Below are positions 7,523 to 15,300 of a stretch of 33,918 bases of DNA, piece after piece. Positions within the stretch are counted from its first letter, which is position 1, and every line of letters starts with the position of its first letter. A program made the position numbers and the translations under genes. Under the pieces are notes generated by a model. It worked only from the letters and a program-made list of their open reading frames with translations. It did not search any database and was not told the DNA's origin. Origin of the DNA: Prevotella sp. (GTDB taxonomy: Bacteria > Bacteroidota > Bacteroidia > Bacteroidales > Bacteroidaceae); assembly GCA_016286995.1 (NCBI GenBank), contig JAEEVA010000035.1, positions 1 through 33,918 on the forward strand, read 5' to 3'.

Positions 7523-8812
7523 ATGAGTAAGAAGAATTATCGTTTTGAGACTTTGCAACTTCATGTAGGCCAGGAACAGGCTGACCCCGCAACCGACGCA
7601 CGCGCCGTGCCTATTTATCAGACCACGTCGTATGTGTTCCGTAATTCACAGCATGCTGCCGACCGTTTCGGTCTTCGCGATGCAGGTAACATCTATGGTC
7701 GTCTGACCAACTCCACACAAGGCGTTTTCGAGGACCGTGTGGCTGCCCTTGAGGGTGGTGTGGCTGGTCTGGCTGTTGCTTCCGGTGCTGCTGCCATCAC
7801 CTATGCGCTGCAGAACATCGTACAGGCCGGTGACCATATCGTGGCTGCCGACAACCTCTATGGCGGTTCCTACAACCTGATAACCCATACGCTCAGCACA
7901 CAGGGCATCAGCAACACCATTATCAATGTCAACGACCTTGAAGCCCTTGAAGCTGCCATCCAGCCCAACACAAAAGTAGTATATGCCGAGACCTTCGGCA
8001 ACCCCAACAGCGACGTGCTCGACCTTGAAGGTGTGGCTGAGGTCGCTCACAGACATGGCATCCCCTTCATCGTCGACAACACCTTCGGCACACCCTATCT
8101 GATTCGTCCGCTGGAGCATGGAGCCGACATCGTGGTACACTCTGCCACCAAGTTCCTCGGTGGTCACGGAACCTCATTGGGTGGTGTTATCGTCGACGGT
8201 GGTAAGTTCGACTGGAAACAGAATCCGGACAAGTTCCCCACACTGGCCAAGCCCGACCCCTCGTATCATGGCATCGTGTTTGCCGACGCCGTCGGTGCTG
8301 CTGCCTACGTCACCCGCATCCGTGCCGTCATCCTGCGTGATACCGGAGCAGCCATCTCACCCTTCAATGCCTTCATCCTCCTGCAGGGTGTCGAGACCCT
8401 GAGTCTGCGCGTGGAGCGTCACGTGGAGAATGCCCTGAAGGTTGTCGACTTCCTCAGCAAACACCCCAAGGTAGCCAAGGTGAACCACCCGGCACTGGAG
8501 AGCCATCACGACCATAAGCTCTATCAGAAATACTTCCCCAATGGTGCCGGCAGCATTTTCACCTTCGAAATCAAGGGTGGAGAAAAGGAGGCATGGAAGT
8601 TCATCGACTCGCTGGAGATATTCTCACTGCTGGCCAACGTGGCTGACGTGAAGAGTCTGGTCATCCATCCCTACACCACCACCCACTCACAGCTGTCGCC
8701 CGAGGAGCTGGCTGAGCAGCACATCACGCCCTCGACCATTCGCCTGAGCATCGGTACCGAGCATATCGACGACATCATTGCAGACCTTTCGCAGGCTCTC
8801 GACAAGATTTGA
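7523..8812 (+). CDS. metY: O-acetylhomoserine sulfhydrylase (Cys/Met metabolism PLP enzyme)
   Basis: A 429-residue PLP enzyme of the gamma-family (fold type I) that makes homocysteine from O-acetylhomoserine and sulfide. Support: N-terminal FETLQLHVGQEQADPATDARAVPIYQTTSYVF, the PLP phosphate site YGRLTNSTQ, the ADNLYGGSYNL loop, ETFGNPNSDVLDLE, and the Schiff-base lysine K210 in HSATKFLGGHG. The length above 420 and the insert around residues 230-265 (KFPTLAKPDPSYHGIVFADAVG) fit the MetY rather than the MetB/MetC branch. The start is preceded by AAAGGATAAGATT, identical to the sequence before cysK. It has its own promoter and is followed by a hairpin terminator. Placed after metH-metF, it completes the route to methionine. 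Confidence 0.95.
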   Translation: MSKKNYRFETLQLHVGQEQADPATDARAVPIYQTTSYVFRNSQHAADRFGLRDAGNIYGRLTNSTQGVFEDRVAALEGGVAGLAVASGAAAITYALQNIVQAGDHIVAADNLYGGSYNLITHTLSTQGISNTIINVNDLEALEAAIQPNTKVVYAETFGNPNSDVLDLEGVAEVAHRHGIPFIVDNTFGTPYLIRPLEHGADIVVHSATKFLGGHGTSLGGVIVDGGKFDWKQNPDKFPTLAKPDPSYHGIVFADAVGAAAYVTRIRAVILRDTGAAISPFNAFILLQGVETLSLRVERHVENALKVVDFLSKHPKVAKVNHPALESHHDHKLYQKYFPNGAGSIFTFEIKGGEKEAWKFIDSLEIFSLLANVADVKSLVIHPYTTTHSQLSPEELAEQHITPSTIRLSIGTEHIDDIIADLSQALDKI

Positions 8813-8825
8813 TGTTTTGGAAAGG

Positions 8826-8857
8826 AATTATGGGGAATTTCCCATAATTTCTTTCTT
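8826..8857 (+). terminator. Hairpin terminator after metY
   Basis: AATTATGGG (8826-8834) and CCCATAATT (8841-8849) form a perfect 9-bp stem with a 6-nt loop, followed by TTCTTTCTT. The U tract is interrupted, so efficiency is uncertain. It lies 13 nt after the metY stop and just upstream of the luxR-type promoter. Confidence 0.75.
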
Positions 8858-8875
8858 ATATTTAAAAAAAACATG

Positions 8876-8883
8876 TAATTTTG
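8876..8883 (+). promoter_or_regulatory. -7 element of the LuxR-type regulator gene
   Basis: TAATTTTG followed by C fits TAnnTTTG. The matching -33 position (8852-8855) reads TTTC, a weaker match. Only 7 nt separate the box from the ATG at 8891, so the transcript is probably leaderless. Confidence 0.65.
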
Positions 8884-8890
8884 CACGCAA

Positions 8891-9532
8891 ATGAGATATT
8901 ATATCATAGCAGACAATCAAGAACTGACGCGATTTGCGTTGGAGGGACTCCTTCAGAAAGACGGAGAAAATGCTGTTTATCGTGCATTCGACAAAGCAAA
9001 ACTCGTGGAGCTGCTCAAGGAACACGAGAGTGCTGTAGTGCTGCTCGACTACACACTGTTTGACTTTGCCGACGAGGACCAGCTCCTGATTATCGCTGAG
9101 CGTTTCAATCTCTCGAACTGGATACTTATCAGTGACGAGCTCACGCCTCAGTTCATTCGCCGTGTGGTATATGCTTCCCATCAGTTCAGCGTGGTATTCA
9201 AGGACGGCCCTCTCAGCGAGATTCGCGAGGCTCTCAGTGCCGTCAGCCGACAGACGCGCTTCCTGAGCCAGCGTGCTCTGGAAACCATTATCACACAGCA
9301 GCAGGAAGAAGAGACACCCGGCATCCTGACCACTACGGAAATGGAAATCGTGAAAGCCATTGCTCTGGGTAAGACCACCAAGGAGATTGCTGCCGAGCGT
9401 TTCTCGAGCATCCATACCATCACCACCCACCGCAAGAACATCTTCCGCAAACTGGATATCAATACAGCGCACGAAGCTGTGAAGTATGCGCTCCGTGCAG
9501 GGTTGATAGATCCTTCAGAATTCTATATTTAA
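8891..9532 (+). CDS. Response regulator with LuxR-type HTH
   Basis: A 213-residue two-domain regulator. Residues 1-125 resemble a receiver domain: hydrophobic first strand MRYYIIADNQ with D8, a central VVLLDY with candidate phospho-acceptor D53, NWILISDE (S80/S81 region) and a candidate lysine in VVFKDG. Residues about 143-205 form a LuxR/FixJ-type DNA-binding domain (ILTTTEMEIVKAIALGKTTKEIAAERFSSIHTITTHRKNIFRKLDI). The usual paired acidic residues are partly absent (ADN rather than DD), so phosphorylation is not certain. No histidine kinase is adjacent, so it is an orphan here. Targets are unknown; its position among Met/Cys genes is not evidence enough for a role. There is no later Met before the HTH, which fixes the start. 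Confidence 0.9.
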   Translation: MRYYIIADNQELTRFALEGLLQKDGENAVYRAFDKAKLVELLKEHESAVVLLDYTLFDFADEDQLLIIAERFNLSNWILISDELTPQFIRRVVYASHQFSVVFKDGPLSEIREALSAVSRQTRFLSQRALETIITQQQEEETPGILTTTEMEIVKAIALGKTTKEIAAERFSSIHTITTHRKNIFRKLDINTAHEAVKYALRAGLIDPSEFYI

Positions 9533-9562
9533 CAGAGGCACTTCAAATAGGCACATCCTCTT

Positions 9563-10306
9563 TTATTCGTCGATTATGTCTTGAATGACGAGGCCGGCAA
9601 GCATAAAGCCAAAGATGGCAGTGATGTGGGCAATAGAACCGTTTGTCTGAGGCTTGTTGAAAGGTGACGGCACCTCGTCTTCGTCGGACGGTGTACCTTG
9701 GTTGGTCAGTAGTTCGTCGCTATATACGCACTGGAACTTCCGCTTGGGGAACTGCTTCTCTTTCTTGAACTTGTTACGCAGGGCACGCGCCAAGGGGTCG
9801 CCTTTTACCTTCCAAAACTCCGTCACCTGGATGCGGGTAGGGTCGAGTTTCAGGGCTGCACCCATCGACGAAAAGAACTTCGCTTTCGTCTGACAAGCCA
9901 ACAGAATCAGCGCCGCCTTGTCCTTCAGTGAGTCGATGGCATCGATGATGTAGTCGTAGTCCTCCAAATGAAAATCTCCAGCCGTCTCCTCGGTATAAAT
10001 CTTCTGCAGGGCCGTAATGTCTGCAGCGGGATTGATGCTGAGCAGGCGCTCTTTCAATGCCTCTACCTTCACCTGTCCCACGGTCTTCGTCGTTGCCATC
10101 AGTTGGCGGTTGATATTCGTGATACACACACGGTCAGAGTCTACAATTGTCAACTGCCGGATACCGCTGCGCACCAAACTCTCGGCGCACCACGACCCTA
10201 CGCCGCCCACGCCGAAGATAATCACCCGCTTCTGGGCGATACGCTCCATCGCCTCGTTACCTAACAGCAACTCACTCCTACGAAATATTGCATCTTGCAT
10301 TGCCAT
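9563..10306 (-). CDS. tcdA: tRNA threonylcarbamoyladenosine dehydratase (ThiF/E1-like)
   Basis: A 247-residue E1-like adenylating enzyme. TcdA/CsdL cyclises t6A37 of tRNA to ct6A using ATP. Visible features: FRRSELLLGNEAMERIAQKRVIIFGVGGVGSWCAESLVRSGI (nucleotide-binding GxGGxGS), LTIVDSDRVCITNINRQLMA (D and NRQ motif), VDVIDAIDS-type YDYIIDAIDSLKDKAALI, and a C-terminal tail with GFMLAGLVIQDII. The length is near that of E. coli TcdA (268). The frame is open upstream to a TTG at 10330, but the promoter -7 box (10328-10335) overlaps that point, so ATG 10306 (MAMQDAIF) or ATG 10300 is the likely start. It converges with the LuxR-type gene 30 nt away. Confidence 0.92.
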   Translation of the reverse strand: MAMQDAIFRRSELLLGNEAMERIAQKRVIIFGVGGVGSWCAESLVRSGIRQLTIVDSDRVCITNINRQLMATTKTVGQVKVEALKERLLSINPAADITALQKIYTEETAGDFHLEDYDYIIDAIDSLKDKAALILLACQTKAKFFSSMGAALKLDPTRIQVTEFWKVKGDPLARALRNKFKKEKQFPKRKFQCVYSDELLTNQGTPSDEDEVPSPFNKPQTNGSIAHITAIFGFMLAGLVIQDIIDE

Positions 10307-10327
10307 CGTCTTTCTCTTTTTCGGGCA

Positions 10328-10359
10328 CAAAGTTACGAATAAGCGAGTAAAAAGCCAAA
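10328..10359 (-). promoter_or_regulatory. tcdA promoter (-7 and -33)
   Basis: On the minus strand, TAACTTTG (10328-10335) and TTTG (10356-10359) with exactly 20 nt between. The -7 box is part of a 19-nt sequence repeated at 10405-10423, where it reads TAACTTTT. Confidence 0.8.
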
Positions 10360-10452
10360 AGAATTTTGAGCTTTTTCAAGCGCGAGTAACTTCTCACGAA
10401 GTGAAAAGTTACGAATAAGCGAGCACAATACAAAACAAAAAGCTCGTTTTTG
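10329..10452. repeat. Intergenic repeat element with direct repeats and hairpins
   Basis: A 19-nt exact direct repeat (10329-10347 and 10405-10423; AAAGTTACGAATAAGCGAG) flanks a segment holding a strong hairpin at 10386-10412: GTAACTT, one mismatch, TCAC, loop GAA, GTGA, AAGTTAC. A second small hairpin (CAAAAA, loop GCTCG, TTTTTG) follows at 10436-10452. There is no credible gene. The arrangement looks like a small repetitive intergenic element that happens to contain the tcdA promoter; mobility is not shown. Confidence 0.7.
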
Positions 10453-10543
10453 TTCTTTGAGTTCGTCAGTCAGAAGGAAGGTAAACCCCATTGAAAAAAG
10501 CAATATACCATGTTTATGGTATGCGAATGCCAAAGACATGGGA

Positions 10544-10574
10544 TTGTGGGAGTGCGGAAATCGCCGTACCTTTG
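10544..10574 (+). promoter_or_regulatory. cysK promoter (-33 and -7)
   Basis: TTG (10544-10546), 20 nt, TACCTTTG (10567-10574), followed by C. The core GCCGTACCTTTGCA is identical to the metY promoter. The leader to the cysK ATG is about 90 nt and A-rich. Confidence 0.85.
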
Positions 10575-10581
10575 CAGCGTG

Positions 10582-10621
10582 AAAAGAATAAAAGAATAAA
10601 AAAATAAAAGAATAAAAAAGT
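10582..10621. repeat. Octanucleotide array AAAAGAAT x5, cysK leader
   Basis: Five 8-nt units (AAAAGAAT twice, AAAAAAAT, AAAAGAAT, AAAAAAGT) in the transcribed leader of cysK, just after the promoter. The array is purine-only apart from T, and an unstructured A-rich leader is expected. Confidence 0.88.
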
Positions 10622-10654
10622 AAAAAGGCTAATACATTATTTATTAATTATATA

Positions 10655-10667
10655 AAAGGATAAGATT
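10655..10667 (+). promoter_or_regulatory. Shared initiation sequence before cysK (as at metY)
   Basis: AAAGGATAAGATT directly precedes the ATG of cysK and, at 7510-7522, that of metY. The identity runs on through ATGA. The AAAGGA part may act as a weak Shine-Dalgarno; Bacteroidetes often rely on A-rich unstructured leaders instead. Confidence 0.75.
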
Positions 10668-11615
10668 ATGACAAAGATTGCAAAGCAGCTGACTGAGCTC
10701 GTCGGCAACACCCCACTTCTGGAGCTCAACAAGTATTCAACGGCAAAGGGTCTGGAGACCCCAGTGATTGCCAAAGTAGAGTTTTTCAACCCCGGCGGCA
10801 GCGTAAAAGACCGTATTGCACTGGCGATGATTGAAGATGCCGAAAAGAAGGGCATTTTGAAGCCCGGTGCTACCATCATTGAACCTACCAGCGGAAATAC
10901 GGGCGTAGGATTGGCACTGGTATCGGCCGTCAAAGGCTACCATCTTATCCTTACCATGCCCGAAACCATGAGCGTGGAGCGTCGTAACCTTGTGAAGGCA
11001 TACGGTGCCGAGGTGCGCTTAACCTCTGGTAAAGACGGTATGCCAGGTGCCATCCGCGCCGCCGAGGAGTTGCGTGACTCCATTCCTGACGCAGTCATCT
11101 TGCAGCAGTTTGAGAATGGTGCCAACCCCGCCAAGCACTATGCCACTACGGGACCTGAAATCTGGCGCGACACCGACGGTCAGGTAGACATCTTCATCGG
11201 TGGCGTAGGTACGGGTGGTACCATCAGCGGTACGGGTAAGTTCCTGAAGGAGCAGAACCCCAACGTGAAGATCATCGCCGTTGAGCCAAAGTCGAGCCCC
11301 GTGCTGAACGGTGGCCAGAGCGGTCCCCACAAGATTCAGGGTATCGGTGCCGGTTTCGTGCCCAAGACCTACGATGCTGGCGTCATTGACGAGGTGTTCG
11401 ACGTAGAGAACGACGACGCCATCCGCACGGGTCGTGAAATAGCACAGTCGGAAGGTCTGCTGGTTGGTATCAGTGCCGGCGCAGCCCTCTACGCTGCCAT
11501 CCAGGTGGCCAAGCGTCCTGAGAACAAGGGCAAGAAGATTGTGGTGCTGCTGCCCGATACTGGTGAACGCTACCTGTCGACGGTGTTGTACGCGTTCGAA
11601 GAGTATCCGCTTTGA
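10668..11615 (+). CDS. cysK: Cysteine synthase A (O-acetylserine sulfhydrylase)
   Basis: A 315-residue fold-type II PLP enzyme that makes cysteine from O-acetylserine and sulfide. Hallmarks: [10 protein letters not shown] near the N-terminus, the PLP lysine K47 in [11 protein letters not shown], the substrate loop [12 protein letters not shown], the phosphate-binding glycine loop [17 protein letters not shown], the segment [12 protein letters not shown], the active-site serine region [13 protein letters not shown], and a C-terminal [12 protein letters not shown]. The length and these motifs match CysK rather than cystathionine beta-synthase. Its promoter core and its initiation sequence are the same as those of metY, so joint regulation by sulphur status is likely. 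The downstream C_GCAxxG_C_C gene, 30 nt away, is probably co-transcribed. Confidence 0.97.
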   Translation: MTKIAKQLTELVGNTPLLELNKYSTAKGLETPVIAKVEFFNPGGSVKDRIALAMIEDAEKKGILKPGATIIEPTSGNTGVGLALVSAVKGYHLILTMPETMSVERRNLVKAYGAEVRLTSGKDGMPGAIRAAEELRDSIPDAVILQQFENGANPAKHYATTGPEIWRDTDGQVDIFIGGVGTGGTISGTGKFLKEQNPNVKIIAVEPKSSPVLNGGQSGPHKIQGIGAGFVPKTYDAGVIDEVFDVENDDAIRTGREIAQSEGLLVGISAGAALYAAIQVAKRPENKGKKIVVLLPDTGERYLSTVLYAFEEYPL

Positions 11616-11645
11616 TGGAATAATTAGTAACTTCACTTATCACTT

Positions 11646-12119
11646 ATGACAGATCAAGAGATAGATTCCAGGGTTGCCCGTGCTGTCGATAACTTCATGC
11701 AGGGTTATGGCTGTTGTCAGAGTGTCGTGGCAGCCTTTGCCGACCTCTATGGCCTTGACGAGACGTTAGCTAATAAGATTGCCGCTGGTTTTGGCGGTGG
11801 AGTAGGGCGTATGCGAATGATGTGTGGAGCCGTTTCCGGCATCGTGATGCTTGTCGGTCTTGACTGTGGTCAGACAGAAGGCAGCGACCGTGAAGGCAAG
11901 TCTGCCTGCTATAAGGTCGTCCAAAACCTCCTCGCCAAGTCGGAGGCGGAGAATGGTAGCATCATTTGTGCCGAGATTCTGGGCATTGACGGCCACGAGA
12001 AGGCCCCCTGCAGCTACGTCGCCTCTGAGCGTACGGCAGAATACTACAAGAAACGTCCCTGTGCCGCTAAGGTGGAGAGTGCCGCCCGCATTTTCGCCAA
12101 TTATCTTAAGAACAAGTAA
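11646..12119 (+). CDS. C_GCAxxG_C_C family (putative redox) protein
   Basis: A 157-residue protein with the cysteine pattern that names the family: YGCCQSVV near residue 23, GFGGGVGRMRMMCGAVSG (GxGGG and CGAxxG) around 48-65, then LDCGQTEG, SACYKVV, IICAEILG and a late KAPCSYV/KRPCAAKV pair. Many members have a predicted redox or metal role and some sit with electron-transfer genes; no activity can be assigned from the sequence. It follows cysK by 30 nt without a promoter, which suggests a link with cysteine or thiol metabolism, though this is inference only. The gap before it holds a short TTCACTT/ATCACTT near-repeat. Confidence 0.9.
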   Translation: MTDQEIDSRVARAVDNFMQGYGCCQSVVAAFADLYGLDETLANKIAAGFGGGVGRMRMMCGAVSGIVMLVGLDCGQTEGSDREGKSACYKVVQNLLAKSEAENGSIICAEILGIDGHEKAPCSYVASERTAEYYKKRPCAAKVESAARIFANYLKNK

Positions 12120-12150
12120 TCGCTGCTGTTTTGCAGTGCAACTGATGTAT

Positions 12151-12203
12151 TCGATGTATGTAGGTCGTCGGCTTCGATGTACGGGGTCGACGACCTCGAT
12201 GTA
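12151..12203. repeat. TCGATGTA triple repeat and inverted repeat
   Basis: TCGATGTA occurs at 12151, 12174 and 12196 (23 and 22 nt apart). GGTCGTCG (12163-12170) and CGACGACC (12188-12195) form an 8-bp perfect inverted repeat with a 17-nt loop. There is no U tract, so a standard terminator is unlikely. The role is unknown. Confidence 0.7.
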
Positions 12204-12241
12204 CGTAGCTCGTTGGGTCCAAGCTTATGAGAGAAGTCTTC

Positions 12242-12253
12242 GTAAACGATTAC
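12242..12253. promoter_or_regulatory. LacI/cre-like palindrome upstream of pectinesterase gene
   Basis: GTAAACGATTAC is a near-palindrome with a central CG (10 of 12 positions symmetric) and matches 10 of 12 bases of a site upstream of susC (18234-18245). The form resembles LacI-family operators. It lies about 33 nt upstream of the -33 box. No LacI-type gene is in the window. Confidence 0.45.
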
Positions 12254-12285
12254 GTAAGGTTTAGCCCTAAAAAAACTGAAAATAG

Positions 12286-12317
12286 TTTGCTTTTCTCCCA
12301 CATAAATTGTATCTTTG
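12286..12317 (+). promoter_or_regulatory. Promoter of the pectinesterase gene
   Basis: TTTG (12286-12289), 20 nt, TATCTTTG (12310-12317), followed by C. The leader to the ATG at 12394 is about 70 nt and AT-rich. This is the first promoter of the glycan locus. Confidence 0.87.
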
Positions 12318-12393
12318 CAATCTGCTAACCATACACTCGCGCGAACATTATAATAAATATAAACATAATTATTAACTTAAAAACAATCAGATT

Positions 12394-15300
12394 ATGAAGA
12401 AAAAATTATCTCTATTGATGATTGCTCTTCTTGGGATAGTAGGCTTTGTGTCTGCTGCTCTTGACTTGACAGAGTCAACTGAAGCAACTACAACAGTCTT
12501 ACTAACCAAGGAAAACATTGAAGCACAGGATTATTTGTCTGTAACAACAAACAACTGGGCAACAAACAAGACATACGGAGGTGTCACTGGCGACTTCTAT
12601 AACATGTCAGCGGCCGACCGCCAACTGAGCATCTCTGTCAAAGGCGTTAGCAGGTTTGAAGTATTTGTTCAAAACTCTAATGCAGGCAGAAGCTATACTG
12701 TTAAGATTGGTGACGCTGAAGCACAAACAATCAGTCATAACGGAACCGGTGTTGAGTCTTCCGGAGAGATTGAAACAGGCACAGCAGATGAAGTGACCAT
12801 AACTCTTGCTGGTGATGGTAGCGGCTCCGTCTATCCTGTCAAAATTGTTCTCACCAAGGCCGTTAATGGTGAACCCGCCATTGCCAATCCTTATACCTAC
12901 ACATTCGAGAACAAGGTTTTTGATGCCAAACAGCAGACAAAGAAGCTGGCAGGCGTCAACTGGACCCTTGACATGACAGCTGAAGGTGACAGCTATTTCG
13001 GCTATGATGGAACTAAAGGTCAGCAGTTCGGTAAAGCAGCTGACCCTGCAACGGCACTAACTCTTTCTACTTCTGAGATTCCTGGTACCATTACAAAGGT
13101 AAAGGTAAATGCCAGCGGTGCATCAGGTATTGACGCCACAATGGGTGTAACTGTAGGCGACGCTATCTTCCAATTAGCTGGTGATGCTACCACAGTTACT
13201 ACAACAGCAACATTAACCAAAGATGCTACAGAATATGAGTTTACTGGTTCGTCAGCAGGAAATATCGACATCACTATTAACAACAGTTCACTTAAAGCTG
13301 TCTATATCAAGTCGATTACCGTAGAGTACGAGGCTTCTACGACTACCGGTTTCCGCGACATCAAGGTGACTTTGGCTGACGCAGACAAGTGGCAGGCATT
13401 GGTTGCCAATGGTGCTACCGTATATGTCACCGTTGCTGAAGACGGCACTATCGGCACTACCGAGAATGCTGACGAGGCTGCTGCCACGCTGACTGGTAAG
13501 TGGCACAGTACAGGATATGGTTGGTCGAACTTCACGGCAGATGTTCCTGTCGAGGGTTGTGTGAAGATTACCTACGCTACTCACGACTTCGGCAACGACA
13601 TCTTCGTCACCAATGATGCCGGCACGCAGGTTGCCAAGTTCAATACTATGGGCGCCAAGTGGTCGAGCGACCCCAGCAACGTCGTGGTTGCCTACTATCG
13701 CATCAACGAGCCCACCACCCTGCACTTCAGCAATGCCAACTACAACCCCTACTTCGCCGTAGAGGCTATCGACGAGGCTGACCTGCCTGCTGAGGTAACA
13801 ACGTATAACATCACATTCGACGCTGGCGAAGGTACGGGTGTTGCTCCTGCAGCCCTTGAGGTGAATGCCGGCGACAAGTTCAACGCTCCGAAGAACTATA
13901 CGCTCTACAAAGAAGGTGCTACATTGACCGGATGGGTTGATGCTCATGGTATACCATATGCTGTTGATGCCGAGATTACCCCTGAGGCTGATATGACGTT
14001 GACGGCCCTTTATACCACGAATGAAGTCAACTTGTCAGACCGCACGGACGCCGTCACTCTGACTTACCCATTGAGCGGTTATAACGATTATCCGAAATAT
14101 AAGTTTGAGGGTAATACAGGTATCATCGTGACACAGGCCACCGTCAACGGCAAGAGCATAGATGTGAAGGCCGATGTTGACGCAACCAGCGGCAAGTTTA
14201 AATATAATGGCAGCGGCTGGCATCAGGTGAATGTCGGTACCAAGGTGACTGTTCCTTCTTGCAAGGATGCTACCATTGCTGTGACTACATACAACGATGC
14301 AACTTCCGTTACTTTCAACGGCGAAGCTGGCGTTGCTGACGGCAATACTGCGACTTATACGGCAACAGCAGAAGATGCTACCATCGAGATTTCGCAGGTC
14401 AGCAACAACTACTGGAATAATCTGGTCATCACCCTGCCTGCTACGTCACAGGGCGGCGGCGAGTCCACGGAATATGCTTACCACGACTTCGAGATTGACC
14501 CATTGGGCGACCTGCTGACAGCAGATGAAAAGCAACAGGGCACAGAACTCAACTTTGGTGTTGTTATTGCCGAGGACGGCACACAGACCCGTGTTGCTGC
14601 TGACAACCAGGCTGCCAACGTGGTATTGAGCGGTACATACCACAATGATCATGGCTGGAGAAACTTTAAGGCTGTGGTTCCCGTGCCCGGTTCCGTACAG
14701 ATTACCATGAGTACCTGTAGCTGGGGTGGCAATGTTACCGTCAAGGATGATGCTACAGGAAAGACCGTTGCAGAGTTCACTACCCAAAAGGGTGAAGGCG
14801 GTTCTGGCTGCTACGGAGGAAATATGGGTGAAGACCCGAACACCGTATCCGCAGAATACAATGGCGGTGCTACAACATTGACCATCAGCGGTGGCAACTA
14901 CGTGAACTATTTCGCCATCAAGAAGATTGAAGGTGGTGACGAGCCTGAAACTCAGGATATTACGGCAACGTGGGACTATGCCAATACAGACGTCATGACT
15001 GAGACGATGGCACTCTCTGGAACGACAGAGGCCGGCGAGGTAAACTCTATTGAGAATACCCTCAAGATGACCGTCGAGGCTAACGGTGCTGCTTTCCGCG
15101 ACAACGGCGGCAACATTCAGGTACATTCTGGTGCTGTCTTCAAGATTCCCGTCAGAAATGCCGGCGACCTGGTAACCATCAAGGGCTTCCCCGGCTACTC
15201 ATATTATAAGATTAACGACGGTGATGAAATACAAAACACCCAAGACAATCCTATAACAGAGTACAAGGCCAAGATAAGCGATGCTACACAAGGCTACGTG

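Noticed and set aside
8891..9532. Quorum-sensing LuxR receptor
   Set aside because: The N-terminal domain looks receiver-like, not an acyl-homoserine-lactone-binding domain, and no LuxI-type synthase is near.
9534..9564. Terminator between the LuxR-type gene and tcdA
   Set aside because: AGAGG/CCTCT gives only a 5-bp stem with an 18-nt loop before TTTT; too weak to annotate.
10333..10539. Small minus-strand ORF (68 codons) in the tcdA-cysK gap
   Set aside because: It runs through the direct repeats and the tcdA -33 element, has no family features and no initiation signal.
12101..12301. Small minus-strand ORF (66 codons) after the C_GCAxxG_C_C gene
   Set aside because: It covers the TCGATGTA repeats, the LacI-like site and the pectinesterase -33 region; no domain and no start context.
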